Source of the DNA: Leptospira dzoumogneensis
GTDB taxonomy: Bacteria; Spirochaetota; Leptospiria; Leptospirales; Leptospiraceae
Reading direction: 5' to 3'
Length of the DNA stretch: 64,000 nt
Assembly: GCF_004770895.1 (NCBI RefSeq)
Contig: NZ_RQHS01000018.1
Location: 1-64,000 of the forward strand
Part shown: positions 36,118 to 45,011 of the stretch, piece after piece
Layout of the letters: each line of letters starts with the position of its first letter
Numbering within the stretch: position 1 is the first letter of the stretch
The notes under the pieces: model-generated
Database searches by the model: none
The model's input: the letters and a program-made list of their open reading frames with translations, nothing else
Told to the model about the DNA's origin: nothing
Translations under genes and position numbers: made by a program

Positions 36118-36401
36118 AGGGATCTCCAAATATTTTTTTCATCTGAAAGTTCTTTTGGAAAATTTTTGTAAACGGATTACAAAAATAATCCAAACAGCGG
36201 CGAATATATTGGAGCTGCATATGCAGAGCAAGAAGAAACTAAATATGAGTGTGACAATATGCGAAAATACAAAATACAAATAGAAGATCGAATGAGATAA
36301 GAATGTTATAAATAACTTATATGTAATTTATATATAAGAAATATATAAAGAATAAAGGATCGCTCTGCGATTTTAGTTCGAAGTCAAACGATTGATCTTT
36401 T

Positions 36402-37100
36402 TTATTTGAATTCGTATCTATAACTTCCGCCGAAGTAAGCTCTTGCCCCGTGATACGCAGAGCAGGAAACTTCCTCTACTTCTATCCTATTTTGAAAGTA
36501 CTCGAATTCCAATAAGCAGCAATCCGGATCATCCGACTTACAGTCTTTAGTGGAAGCCCAGGTCCATTTACCTTCTTTATTTGGGATCCAATTCCCGCTC
36601 ACTTCTCCCAAATGGGCCGTAGGACCTCTAACAACTTCAAAAGAAAATTGGATATCCTTATTCGATCTATCTCTGAAAAGTTTTAAATTGCCGCCGAAAC
36701 CATCCGTATAAGAACCTAATCCTTCTTTAGAAGCCGCACCGAATTTCCAAACATGATTTAAATATTTAGTTCTTTCTGTAGTTGTTCCGGTTTTACAGAC
36801 GATTGTTTCCACACCGGATCCGTCCGAAGAATACATAGGTCCTTCGCATACTCCATCTCTGTATCCGATCCAAAGGATCTGTAATTTTTTCAGATCTTCC
36901 TTTTGGGATTCGGATAAACCTTCCCTTATCTTTTTATAAGTCAGATTCAATTCTTTGTCCGCAGCTTGGTATTCCTTAGAATAACATTTTTTTCGATCAT
37001 TTTTATTTTTGATCTTGGTGCATACATCCGAGGGTTCGGACGACTTGGAAAAAGCGGAAAAAGTTATTAAGAGTAATAAAGCAGTGAGGCAGAAACGCAT
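36402..37100 (-). CDS. Exported protein with LprI/DUF1311-type N-terminal domain
   Basis: This 232-residue protein has a signal peptide (MRFCLTALLLLITFSAFSKS). Residues about 25-115 follow the LprI/DUF1311 pattern: spaced cysteines, DKELNLTYKKIREGL, LKKLQILWIGYRDGVCEG and a late Cys. This domain inhibits lysozyme in some bacteria. The C-terminal half is beta-rich with a further Cys pair (DCKSDDPDCCLLEFEYF) and is not recognised. It lies upstream of the LNS2 gene on the same strand, but the 284-bp AT-rich gap makes co-transcription uncertain. Confidence 0.75.
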   Translation of the reverse strand: MRFCLTALLLLITFSAFSKSSEPSDVCTKIKNKNDRKKCYSKEYQAADKELNLTYKKIREGLSESQKEDLKKLQILWIGYRDGVCEGPMYSSDGSGVETIVCKTGTTTERTKYLNHVWKFGAASKEGLGSYTDGFGGNLKLFRDRSNKDIQFSFEVVRGPTAHLGEVSGNWIPNKEGKWTWASTKDCKSDDPDCCLLEFEYFQNRIEVEEVSCSAYHGARAYFGGSYRYEFK

Positions 37101-37150
37101 AAAGGAATTTTATTATCTAAGGGTAGAAGGCAATAATTTTTTAATAAAAT

Positions 37151-37247
37151 TGGGCGACTCCGCTTCGCGGACCGGGCTATCCGCTCCAATCTGCGAGGCA
37201 CCATAAACGGTGCATCGCAGTATTTCCGCTGCTATCCCTGTCGCAAA
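37151..37247 (+). repeat. Dispersed intergenic repeat, copy 2
   Basis: This copy begins GGGCGACTCCGCTTCGCGG and continues ACCGGGCTATCCGCTCCAAT, with CCATAAACGGTGCATCGCAG in the middle and GCTGCTATCCCTGTCGC at the end. It matches the copies near 19172 and, inverted, 51260. It lies in the 211-bp divergent spacer between the LprI-like and ammonium-transporter genes. Confidence 0.75.
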
Positions 37248-37311
37248 CCCATCCTCCGGGAAGAAATGCTTCTTGCAAATTCGCTTATCATTTTCTGAAA
37301 TAAGAAATTAG

Positions 37312-39447
37312 ATGCCTAAAACGAATTTCGATATTCTATGGATCATTCTTTCTTCCGGCTTGGTGTTTTTTATGCAGGCCGGATTTTTATGTTTAGAATC
37401 CGGCCTAACTAGGACCAAGAATTCGATTAACGTAGCAATTAAGAATATTACCGACTTCGGGATCGCTACTCTTGTTTTTTATTCAATAGGATTCGGGTTC
37501 ATGTTCGGCTCAACCTATTATGGTTGGATCGGAAAGGATATGTTCTTTCCTGATTTTTCAAAAACAAGTCCTGAAACTTCCGTTTTCTTTTTATTCCAGC
37601 TCATGTTCTGCGGAACCGCAGCGACTATCGTCTCCGGTGCAGTCGCAGAAAGAATGAAGTTCGGCGCCTATATCATCGTTACTACGATCATTTCTTCTTT
37701 GATCTATCCGATTTTCGGCCATTGGGTATGGGGAAGGGATCTGCAAAATTGGGATCAATTTACAGGTTGGCTTGCTCATCTAGGCTTTATGGATTTTGCG
37801 GGCTCCACTGTAGTACATAGCGTAGGAGGATGGGTAGGTCTTTCTGCGATGATACTCATCGGGAATCGAACCGGAAAATACGGAAAAGACGGGGCAGTTC
37901 GAAAGATCACCGGGCATAATCTGCCACTTGCGATGCTCGGAACATTGATCCTTTGGTTCGGTTGGATAGGATTTAATGGGGGAAGCACTCTTGCATTCAC
38001 TTCCGAAGTTCCGAAAATCATAACAAATACTATGTTTGCCGCTTCAGGCGGAATGGCTTCCAGTCTGATCTACGGCTGGATCCGTTTAAAATATGCGGAA
38101 GCTACTCTACCTTTAAACGGCACCTTGGCCGGACTCGTCGCGATCACCGCTCCTTGTAATGCGGTTAATTCTATAGAATCAATTTTGATCGGATTAGTTG
38201 CAGGAATTCTAATGTTCGAGGCTGGAGTCCTTTTGGATAAGCTGAAGTTAGACGATGCAGTAGGAGCCGTTCCTGTACATCTTGTTTCCGGGATCTGGGG
38301 AACCCTGGCTGTAGGATTTTTCGGGGATCTTTCTATTTTAGGTACAGGATTGGACAGAGTGACTCAAATACTTGTGCAGTTATTAGGAGTCGTTTCCTGT
38401 GCGGCCCTTTCTTTCGGTGTAAGTTATCCTCTTCTTTTTATCATACATCGTTTTTATAGCCTGAGGGTTTCTCCTCAAAATGAATTCCAAGGACTCAATT
38501 ATACGGAACATAGAGCCACTACGGAGCTGATAGATCTGTTTATGGAAATGGAATACCAAAAACAGACCGGGGATCTAAGCCAAGATCTTTCCATAGAACC
38601 GTTTACGGAGGTAGGGCAGATCGCAGAAAGATATAATTTGGTCTTAGATAAGATCAGGACCAATATTAAAGAAAAGGAAACTTTGGCAATAGAGCTGGAG
38701 CATAATTTAAGTCTGCTCCAAAGTGATCTGTCCACCGCCAGAAAGATCCAATCCGGGATCATTTCCCAGGAAGATAAGCTCACCGGGGATTTGGAAATTA
38801 CCATAAGGTATCTTCCTCTTACGGAAGTTGGAGGGGATTTTTTTGATATTATGGAACTTCGTCCGGGACTAACTAGGGTATTCCTTGCGGATGCAACTGG
38901 ACATGGAGTGCAGGCAGCACTTTTGACGATGGCGATCAAAGCAATTTATGAATCCTTAAAGCGAGGGATTTATAGCGTTACCGAAATTTTATATCACTTA
39001 AACAATGAATTCTTACATACATTCAAAAATTTGAATCAATTTTTTACCTGTATCGTGGTCGACATAGACACGAACTTGAATTTGATCCGATATTCTTCCG
39101 CGGGTCATGTTCCTCAATATTTGATCCAAGGAAGAGAGATCCACTCTTTGGAAAAAACCGGAAGGATCATGGGGGTGATCCCGAATACGAAATATACTTC
39201 CAATGAGATGGAATTCACTCAAGATTCTAAACTAATCCTTTTTACGGATGGACTTTTCGAACAATGGAACTCTCAAAAAGAGGAGTTTGGAGAAGAAAGA
39301 GTGGAGGCGATCGTAGGAAATCTAAAAGGAATTCCTATTGGAGAAGGTATCGACCAAATATTAAAAAAATTGGATGAATTCCTGGCAGGAGCTCCTAAAC
39401 AGGATGATATTTCCGTTTTAGGGATCAGCAGAAAGATCAAAAAATAG
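37312..39447 (+). CDS. Ammonium transporter fused to a SpoIIE-type PP2C phosphatase
   Basis: This 711-residue protein begins with a full Amt channel (residues 1-395, about 11 helices): DFAGSTVVHSVGGWVGLSAM and VPVHLVSGIWGTLAVGFFGD, each keeping the histidine of the conserved pore pair. A linker of about 80 residues (HAMP-like, then coiled coil) leads to a SpoIIE-type Ser/Thr phosphatase with metal residues in EVGGDFFDIM, LADATGHGVQAALL, LFTDGLFEQW and PKQDDISVLG. Ammonium occupancy probably controls the phosphatase, acting on a protein such as an anti-sigma-factor antagonist. Neither such a partner nor a GlnK/PII gene is adjacent. Confidence 0.93.
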   Translation: MPKTNFDILWIILSSGLVFFMQAGFLCLESGLTRTKNSINVAIKNITDFGIATLVFYSIGFGFMFGSTYYGWIGKDMFFPDFSKTSPETSVFFLFQLMFCGTAATIVSGAVAERMKFGAYIIVTTIISSLIYPIFGHWVWGRDLQNWDQFTGWLAHLGFMDFAGSTVVHSVGGWVGLSAMILIGNRTGKYGKDGAVRKITGHNLPLAMLGTLILWFGWIGFNGGSTLAFTSEVPKIITNTMFAASGGMASSLIYGWIRLKYAEATLPLNGTLAGLVAITAPCNAVNSIESILIGLVAGILMFEAGVLLDKLKLDDAVGAVPVHLVSGIWGTLAVGFFGDLSILGTGLDRVTQILVQLLGVVSCAALSFGVSYPLLFIIHRFYSLRVSPQNEFQGLNYTEHRATTELIDLFMEMEYQKQTGDLSQDLSIEPFTEVGQIAERYNLVLDKIRTNIKEKETLAIELEHNLSLLQSDLSTARKIQSGIISQEDKLTGDLEITIRYLPLTEVGGDFFDIMELRPGLTRVFLADATGHGVQAALLTMAIKAIYESLKRGIYSVTEILYHLNNEFLHTFKNLNQFFTCIVVDIDTNLNLIRYSSAGHVPQYLIQGREIHSLEKTGRIMGVIPNTKYTSNEMEFTQDSKLILFTDGLFEQWNSQKEEFGEERVEAIVGNLKGIPIGEGIDQILKKLDEFLAGAPKQDDISVLGISRKIKK

Positions 39448-39515
39448 AAATCCATTTTTGCGTTGTAAACTTTTACCGAATCCTTAAATTTCAATTTTGA
39501 TAATCCTAAAATTCC

Positions 39516-39866
39516 ATGTTATATCTTATACTTAAATACGCAGTGACTTCTGCACTGGTGGTTTTAATTTCCGAAATTGCTCGCCGAAATGATCGGATCG
39601 GAGCATTGATCGCTTCTCTGCCTTTGGTTACGATTCTAACATTACTCTGGCTTCAGTTTGAAAAAACAGATCCGGAAAAGATTTCCAATCATGCTTATTA
39701 TACTTTTTGGTTTGTGATCCCCACCTTACCTACGTTTTTGGTATTTCCTAAACTGTATTCTGCATTTGGCTTTTGGTTTGCACTTGGATCTTGTATTTTC
39801 TTAACTATTTTACTTTTCATTTCTTTTAATTACGTTCTTGAAAAATTTGGCATCAAACTTATATAA
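39516..39866 (+). CDS. DUF3147-like small membrane protein
   Basis: A 116-residue protein with about four hydrophobic helices (YLILKYAVTSALVVLISEIA, IGALIASLPLVTILTLLWL, FWFVIPTLPTFLVFPKLY, FWFALGSCIFLTILLFISF). Length and pattern match the DUF3147 family of small inner-membrane proteins of unknown function. It lies 68 bp downstream of the Amt-phosphatase gene and 41 bp before the kinase gene and may be part of a longer transcript. Confidence 0.75.
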   Translation: MLYLILKYAVTSALVVLISEIARRNDRIGALIASLPLVTILTLLWLQFEKTDPEKISNHAYYTFWFVIPTLPTFLVFPKLYSAFGFWFALGSCIFLTILLFISFNYVLEKFGIKLI

Positions 39867-39907
39867 GTGCAGAATCAGTTTTGCTTCGGTAAATAGAGAA
39901 TAGAATC

Positions 39908-40756
39908 ATGCCCGCCAAAAAAACAAACAGACCAAGTCCCGGAAATACGCTTGCAATCGGCAGGTCCGCCGAAATTTCGGAATATGGACCGAACAAGATC
40001 CTAAAATTATTTTTTAAAGAATTCCCTGCTTCCGAGGTGAATACCGAATATTCTAATTCCGTAATTGCCTTTTCTGCGGGTGCCAGCTCCATGAAATGTT
40101 ATGAAAAGGTTAAGCTAGGGGACAGACATGGATTAGTCTTCGATAGATTGGATGGGATTTCGCTCACCAAACTTCCGGACAAAAATCCTCTGGCTCTTTT
40201 TAGCATTTCTCAAATACTAGCGGACCTTCATCTGGACTTACATAATAAACATACTAAAAAGATGAATGATATTAGATCGGAAGCTGTGAAAGTCCTTTCT
40301 AAAGAACCGCTTTCTTTCTTAAGTAAGGAAGAGAAGAAGATCGCAAAACAATTTATAGAAAATTTACCCGATGGTTCTTCCGTTTTACATCTGGATTTTC
40401 ATCCTGAAAATGTGATCGTTACAAAGGACTCGTTCGTGATCATAGATTGGATGACTGCATTAAAAGGAGATCCTGCTGCGGATGTGGCTTCTACAGTTTT
40501 TTTATTCCAAGACGCGGAACTTTGGCCAGGAACTCCTTTCCTAAAGGTGATATTTTATAATATAGTTCGAAAGTTCATCTTAAAGGGTTATTTAAAAAGA
40601 TATCTTTCCGTTTCCGGAATGGATCGGAAGGATATAGAAAAATGGAGGCTTCCTATATTAATTTTTCGTTTAGGACTTTGGAATATAGAAAGTGAAAGGC
40701 CTGCTCTACAAAAAGAAATTAGAGAGATTATATCATCTTCTAAGGCAGGTAAATGA
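39908..40756 (+). CDS. APH-fold phosphotransferase
   Basis: A 282-residue soluble protein with aminoglycoside/homoserine-kinase-like folding. The catalytic loop is VLHLDFHPENVIV and the metal-binding Asp lies in FVIIDWMTALKGDPAADVAS. It probably phosphorylates a small hydroxylated metabolite using ATP. Its stop overlaps the start of the glycerol-3-phosphate dehydrogenase gene by 4 bp (ATGA), so the two are translationally coupled. This suggests a role in glycerol or another polyol pathway, but the substrate is not known and it is not a GlpK homologue. Confidence 0.8.
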   Translation: MPAKKTNRPSPGNTLAIGRSAEISEYGPNKILKLFFKEFPASEVNTEYSNSVIAFSAGASSMKCYEKVKLGDRHGLVFDRLDGISLTKLPDKNPLALFSISQILADLHLDLHNKHTKKMNDIRSEAVKVLSKEPLSFLSKEEKKIAKQFIENLPDGSSVLHLDFHPENVIVTKDSFVIIDWMTALKGDPAADVASTVFLFQDAELWPGTPFLKVIFYNIVRKFILKGYLKRYLSVSGMDRKDIEKWRLPILIFRLGLWNIESERPALQKEIREIISSSKAGK

Positions 40757-42375
40757 GTCCTCAAAAATTGGAACGATTTATCGAAAAAGCAGGGGATGGA
40801 GCCTTCTTCGATGTATTGATCATTGGCGGCGGGATCACCGGTTCTGCCTTGGCATATGAGGCGGCGAGTAGAGGACTTTCCGTTGCCTTGGTCGAAAAAG
40901 AGGATTTCGGCGGAGCAACATCATCCGCCACAGGCAAACTGATCCACGGCGGACTCAGATATTTAAAACGTTTCGATCTATCTTTAGTCAGAGAAGCACT
41001 CAAAGAAAGAAGGATCTTATCCAATATAGCCCCGAATTTAGTTTATCCTTACCCGATGATACTTCCGGATCCTGGTCTTTTGGAGAAGATCGGTCTATTC
41101 GTATACGATCTACTTTCTTTCGATAGGAACCGGACTTGGGACAAATCCAAAAAGATACCTGCGCATAAAAATCTTTCTAAAAAGGAGATCCAAAGTCTGG
41201 GTTTGGATATGGATTCAGCGATCTATTTTTATGATTGTATCATGCCTAGTCCGGAAAGATTAACTCTAACATTTTTAAAATCCGCAGTCCAGGAAGGTGC
41301 ATCCATTTCCAATTATACAAAGGCGGAACAGTTGATCTTTGATGGAAACAGAGTAATAGGAGCACTTGTCAAAGATACGATCCATAATAAAAACGTAAAA
41401 TTGAATGCATCCGTGACCGTGAATGCCTCCGGGCCTTGGAGCCAGGATTTTCTGAACGGGACCAAAAAGATCAAGGTCCCGGTCCCTAAAACAAGATCGG
41501 AAGGGATCTACTTAATCACTAAAAAATACTTCGATACAATGGTGCTCCACGTGGGTAAAAAAGGCCATTTCAGTTTCGCTCCTTGGAGAGGAAAAAATAT
41601 GATCGGGCCAACCGAAAGATCATATTATGGATCTGTGGAAGATTGGAAACTTTCTCAGGAGAGTATTTTAGAATTTTTGGAATATATCAATTCTTCCGGT
41701 TTGCTTTCCGAAAAATTAGAATTAAAAGATATTGAATTTGCTTACGGTGGACTTAGGCCTCTTGCGGAAACCGGAGTAGAAGATAAGGAAACTTACTCTG
41801 CCTCTAGGAAATCCGAATTACAGGATCATTCTAAAGATCGGATAGAGGGGTTGATCAGCGCGGGTGGAGGGAAATATACCACTAGTCGTCACTTTGCGGA
41901 AAAAATATTCAAACTCATTCAAAAGAAACTTTCTAAAAAAACGGGACCGAATATTTCGAAGAAAAAATTCCTTAAAGGATGTGAGATCAGCGACCTAGGA
42001 TCTTATTTAGAAAATGCTAAATCTTCTCATCCTAATTTTCCCGAAAATACGATAGAGTATCTGGTCCTTCATTACGGAACCGAATACGGATCAGTTCTGG
42101 AATTAGCAAATTTTTCTAAACAACTATCCGAAGTGCTGGATGAAGATGGGGAATTGGCAGCTCAGGTTTTATATTCAATTCGTTTCGAAATGGCAATGAA
42201 TTTGAATGATATATTCTTAAGACGGACAGGTCTTGGAACTATAGGACTTCCTAATGATGAGATACTCTCTAAGGTGGCAGAGATTGCAGGTAAAGAATGG
42301 AATTGGTCTTCTGAAAAAAAATCGGAAGAGATCCAAAAACTAAAAAGAAGGCTTAAACTTCCTGTTTCTTTTTAA
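40753..42375 (+). CDS. glpD: FAD-dependent glycerol-3-phosphate dehydrogenase
   Basis: A 540-residue flavoprotein of the GlpD family. The FAD-binding N-terminus is DVLIIGGGITGSALAYEA, followed by GGATSSATGKLIHGGLRYL, the family signature. APWRGKNMIGPTE, AYGGLRPLAE and GGGKYTTSRHFAEKI are further GlpD blocks, and the C-terminal helical domain is present. It oxidises glycerol-3-phosphate to dihydroxyacetone phosphate at the inner membrane and passes electrons to quinone. Coupled by a 4-bp overlap to the upstream APH-fold kinase. Confidence 0.92.
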   Translation: MSPQKLERFIEKAGDGAFFDVLIIGGGITGSALAYEAASRGLSVALVEKEDFGGATSSATGKLIHGGLRYLKRFDLSLVREALKERRILSNIAPNLVYPYPMILPDPGLLEKIGLFVYDLLSFDRNRTWDKSKKIPAHKNLSKKEIQSLGLDMDSAIYFYDCIMPSPERLTLTFLKSAVQEGASISNYTKAEQLIFDGNRVIGALVKDTIHNKNVKLNASVTVNASGPWSQDFLNGTKKIKVPVPKTRSEGIYLITKKYFDTMVLHVGKKGHFSFAPWRGKNMIGPTERSYYGSVEDWKLSQESILEFLEYINSSGLLSEKLELKDIEFAYGGLRPLAETGVEDKETYSASRKSELQDHSKDRIEGLISAGGGKYTTSRHFAEKIFKLIQKKLSKKTGPNISKKKFLKGCEISDLGSYLENAKSSHPNFPENTIEYLVLHYGTEYGSVLELANFSKQLSEVLDEDGELAAQVLYSIRFEMAMNLNDIFLRRTGLGTIGLPNDEILSKVAEIAGKEWNWSSEKKSEEIQKLKRRLKLPVSF

Positions 42376-42400
42376 TTTAGATCTCCTCCGATCTAATGTG

Positions 42401-43582
42401 CTATTTTCTAAGTTCGTAATTTTCTAGGACGATTGCGATACCTTGTCCTCCTCCAATACAAAGAGAGGCCACTCCATATCTTAAATTTCTACGTTTAAGC
42501 TCGTAAGCTAGCGTTAGCGTCACTCTTGTTCCGCTTGCTCCGAGCGGATGTCCTATCGCGATCGCTCCACCGTTTACGTTTGTTTTTTCCGGATCCAGTC
42601 CTAATTCCCTGATCACAGCCAATGTTTGAGAAGCATAGGCTTCGTTGATCTCGAACAGATCTATATCTTTTAAGCTCAATCCCGAATTTTGGAGCGCTTT
42701 AGGGATTGCAAATACCGGACCTAAACCCATCATTTTAGGATCGCAGCCTATATTCGCATAACCTAATATGGATGCTAAAGGTTTTGATCCGTTCTTTTTT
42801 GCCCAATCTTCGGAGGAGAGTAGGATGGAAGCCGCTCCGTCGTTGATCCCGGAAGCATTTCCCGCAGTGACAGTTCCATCTTTCAAAAATGAAGTTGGCA
42901 GATTTTTCAGTTGAGGCAGGCATTCTTCTCCTCGGATCTGTTCATCATTGTCTAGTAAGAAAGATTTTTTACCTCCGGTTGGAACGGGTATCATTTCGGA
43001 GGAGAATGTTCCGTTCTTTGTGGCCTTCTCCGCTCTTACTTGAGAGATCCCGGCCCATTCGTCTTGTTCCGATCTGGAAATTTTGAAATGTTGGGAGATA
43101 TTCTCCGCAGTCATTCCCATTGTCAGATCCGCAAAACAATCGGTGAGACTTTGAGCGAGCCTATCTTCTGCGATTGTGTCCCCGTATTTGTTTCCCCATC
43201 TGGCACCTTTTAATACGAACGGTGCATTACTCATGGATTCGGTTCCTCCCGCGAGTATCAGATCGTTTTCTTTGGAGAGTATCTTGCGGGCCCCTATCAG
43301 AATACTTTCTAATCCGGAACCGCAGAGACGATTTACGGTAAGTGCGCTGGATCGTTCCGAAAGTCCGGATCTAAGAGAAATATGCCTGGCAAGATAAGCG
43401 GAGTCCTTATTATCCTGTATTACATTTCCATAAATAGATTCCTCTATATTTAAAGGATCCACTCCAGTCTTACGTACGGTTTCTTTTGCGGTAATTACCG
43501 CCAAATCGGAGGAACTATAGTCTTTTAATCCTCCGCCGAATTTTCCGAAAGGGGTTCTCGCCCCGTCTACTATGACTACCAT
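42401..43582 (-). CDS. Thiolase (acetyl-CoA C-acyltransferase)
   Basis: This 393-residue enzyme has all thiolase active-site motifs: nucleophilic Cys in LTVNRLCGSGLESI, His in GGAIAIGHPLGASGTR and the second Cys in YGVASLCIGGGQGIA. The length suits a tetrameric biosynthetic or degradative thiolase. It condenses or cleaves acyl-CoA chains; direction is not decidable from sequence. It follows the MarR gene on the same strand. A palindrome 12 bp upstream of its ATG closely resembles one at the same distance upstream of marR, so it is probably repressed by that regulator. Confidence 0.93.
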   Translation of the reverse strand: MVVIVDGARTPFGKFGGGLKDYSSSDLAVITAKETVRKTGVDPLNIEESIYGNVIQDNKDSAYLARHISLRSGLSERSSALTVNRLCGSGLESILIGARKILSKENDLILAGGTESMSNAPFVLKGARWGNKYGDTIAEDRLAQSLTDCFADLTMGMTAENISQHFKISRSEQDEWAGISQVRAEKATKNGTFSSEMIPVPTGGKKSFLLDNDEQIRGEECLPQLKNLPTSFLKDGTVTAGNASGINDGAASILLSSEDWAKKNGSKPLASILGYANIGCDPKMMGLGPVFAIPKALQNSGLSLKDIDLFEINEAYASQTLAVIRELGLDPEKTNVNGGAIAIGHPLGASGTRVTLTLAYELKRRNLRYGVASLCIGGGQGIAIVLENYELRK

Positions 43583-43594
43583 TCTGTCTCCTAC

Positions 43595-43614
43595 TATGTT
43601 GTATATACACTATA
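43595..43614 (-). promoter_or_regulatory. Putative MarR operator at the thiolase gene
   Basis: TATGTTG-TATATA-CACTATA is an imperfect palindrome located 12 bp upstream of the thiolase start. Its core TGTATATACACTAT matches the marR-upstream copy at 12 of 14 positions. Confidence 0.6.
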
Positions 43615-43648
43615 TAATCGCTTAAAGGACTGCAGCTTCTAATATCCT

Positions 43649-44119
43649 TTAGACCTGGTTTTGGGTTTCTAATATCGGAATTTTTCTGACTTCGGAGAGG
43701 ATCCTTAATGTTTCTTGGAATTTAGGTTTTCCTAATGATTTAGTAAGTCCGTTTTGTGCTTCTTCCCAGAGTAGGATAGCTTCCGCTAATTTGGATTCTC
43801 CCTTTTTAGTTAGGGAGAGATTTCGTATATTCCCTGCTTCTTTTTTTTCGATCCGGATCAGATTGTCCCGTTTTAGGATCTCCAAACTTCTTTGCAGGGT
43901 AGTTCTGTCTATGTCAGTAAGCCTGGAAAGATCCGTAATACTACATTCCTCTTCATGTCCGATCCCCACTAAGATGCTGAATTGTGTGATCCTAAGCCCG
44001 GAAGGTCTGAGTATGGAATCATAATAGGATGTAACTAATCTTGCGGTCCTTCTTAAACTTACGTTTAGACAGGATAATCCTATTTTTTTGAGCTTTGAAG
44101 AGGAAGGTCTATTTTTCAT
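43649..44119 (-). CDS. MarR family transcriptional regulator
   Basis: A 156-residue protein with a winged helix-turn-helix: ECSITDLSRLTDIDRTTLQR as recognition region, then RDNLIRIEKKEAGNIRNLSL as the wing. Dimerisation helices at both ends fit the MarR family. It is encoded just upstream of the thiolase on the same strand and is preceded by an operator-like palindrome. Autorepression and control of the thiolase, released by an acyl-CoA or aromatic ligand, is the likely model. The ligand is unknown. Confidence 0.88.
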   Translation of the reverse strand: MKNRPSSSKLKKIGLSCLNVSLRRTARLVTSYYDSILRPSGLRITQFSILVGIGHEEECSITDLSRLTDIDRTTLQRSLEILKRDNLIRIEKKEAGNIRNLSLTKKGESKLAEAILLWEEAQNGLTKSLGKPKFQETLRILSEVRKIPILETQNQV

Positions 44120-44131
44120 ATCTTCTAACCA

Positions 44132-44151
44132 AATGGTGTGTATGCACTATT
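44132..44151 (-). promoter_or_regulatory. Putative MarR operator at its own gene
   Basis: AATGGTG-TGTATG-CACTATT forms a 20-bp palindrome (6 of 7 arm positions pair), 12 bp upstream of the marR ATG, the same distance as the related copy upstream of the thiolase. Confidence 0.65.
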
Positions 44152-44187
44152 CTTGGGTCAAGCTTTAAAGTACACTTGGGCCCTGCG

Positions 44188-44874
44188 TTACTGTCTCAAA
44201 GCGGGGAATTCGTGGGACTGTTTGGAACGATTTTCCTTTATGATCCTATAAGAAGAATCCTTTTCTTCCAAGATACATTCATCCAAAAGGGATCTGAATG
44301 CTCTACTTACCGATTCAGGAGTGGTTCCTATCAGGGAGGCCAATTGGTTTTTAGTAATAGGAAGTGTAATTAATTTCTGAGAGGCTCCGCATTCTTTTAG
44401 AAAATTTAAGATCCTGTCTTTTACGGAGAGATGTAGATTTTCTACCAATTTTTTTCTGAAATAATTGAGATGTTGGATGGTAACCGCTGAAAATAAATAA
44501 AGCGCTTTGGTGTTTTCGAATAAGAAGGATGTAAATTCCCTTTTGGGATAATACATCAATTCTCCGTCTTTTAATGCTTCACAGAATGCGGGATAATAAC
44601 AAGGCTCCTGAGGTTGAAAGATCGGATGGGCAGCGATCAATTCTCCCGGATAAAATACTTTTAAGATGGCTTCCTTTCCTTCTTGAGATAAAGAATATAC
44701 TTTAAAAATGCCGGATAGGATCTCAAAAAAACCGTCATAGGGATCTCTTTCCCCGAAAACCACTTCACCTTTTGAGATCTTTTTTCGAATTCCGATGGAG
44801 GAGAGTTCGTTCTGGAATTCTCTTTGGATCTCCACCCAATGCTCACTTGTTTGAACGCTTAACGTTTTAGACAT
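44188..44874 (-). CDS. Crp/Fnr family regulator, probable NO-responsive (NnrR/DNR type)
   Basis: This 228-residue protein has an N-terminal cyclic-nucleotide-like beta-roll (KISKGEVVFGERDPYDGFFE, PGELIAAHPIF), a long dimer helix and a C-terminal helix-turn-helix, LASLIGTTPESVSRAFRSLL. The recognition helix keeps Glu, Ser and Arg at the positions that read TTGAT half-sites in FNR. The N-terminal cysteine cluster of oxygen-sensing FNR is missing, so a haem- or NO-sensing DNR/NnrR role fits. It is divergent from norCBQD, with a perfect FNR-type box between them. Confidence 0.87.
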   Translation of the reverse strand: MSKTLSVQTSEHWVEIQREFQNELSSIGIRKKISKGEVVFGERDPYDGFFEILSGIFKVYSLSQEGKEAILKVFYPGELIAAHPIFQPQEPCYYPAFCEALKDGELMYYPKREFTSFLFENTKALYLFSAVTIQHLNYFRKKLVENLHLSVKDRILNFLKECGASQKLITLPITKNQLASLIGTTPESVSRAFRSLLDECILEEKDSSYRIIKENRSKQSHEFPALRQ

Positions 44875-44943
44875 AACAGTTGTTTTATGTTCGTTTTCGA
44901 AAATAATTCAAGCCAAAAGAGTTCCAAATTTTTCCGAATAGGC

Positions 44944-44957
44944 TTGATCTATATCAA
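44944..44957 (+). promoter_or_regulatory. FNR/DNR-type box upstream of norC
   Basis: TTGAT-CTAT-ATCAA is a perfect FNR-family site. A weak -10 (AATACT, 44983-44988) puts the site near -44 from a start at about 44995, close to class II activation of norC. It lies 69 bp from the start of the Crp/Fnr gene. Confidence 0.75.
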
Positions 44958-45011
44958 GGAAATTTTTTGAAACATCACTGAGAATACTCCCGATTTCTAA
45001 ATCACTGTTTC

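Noticed and set aside
36290..36360. AT-rich tract with TATATAA repeats as an origin or recombination site
   Set aside because: It is short, has no iterons or DnaA-box cluster, and fits the promoter region of the LNS2 gene.
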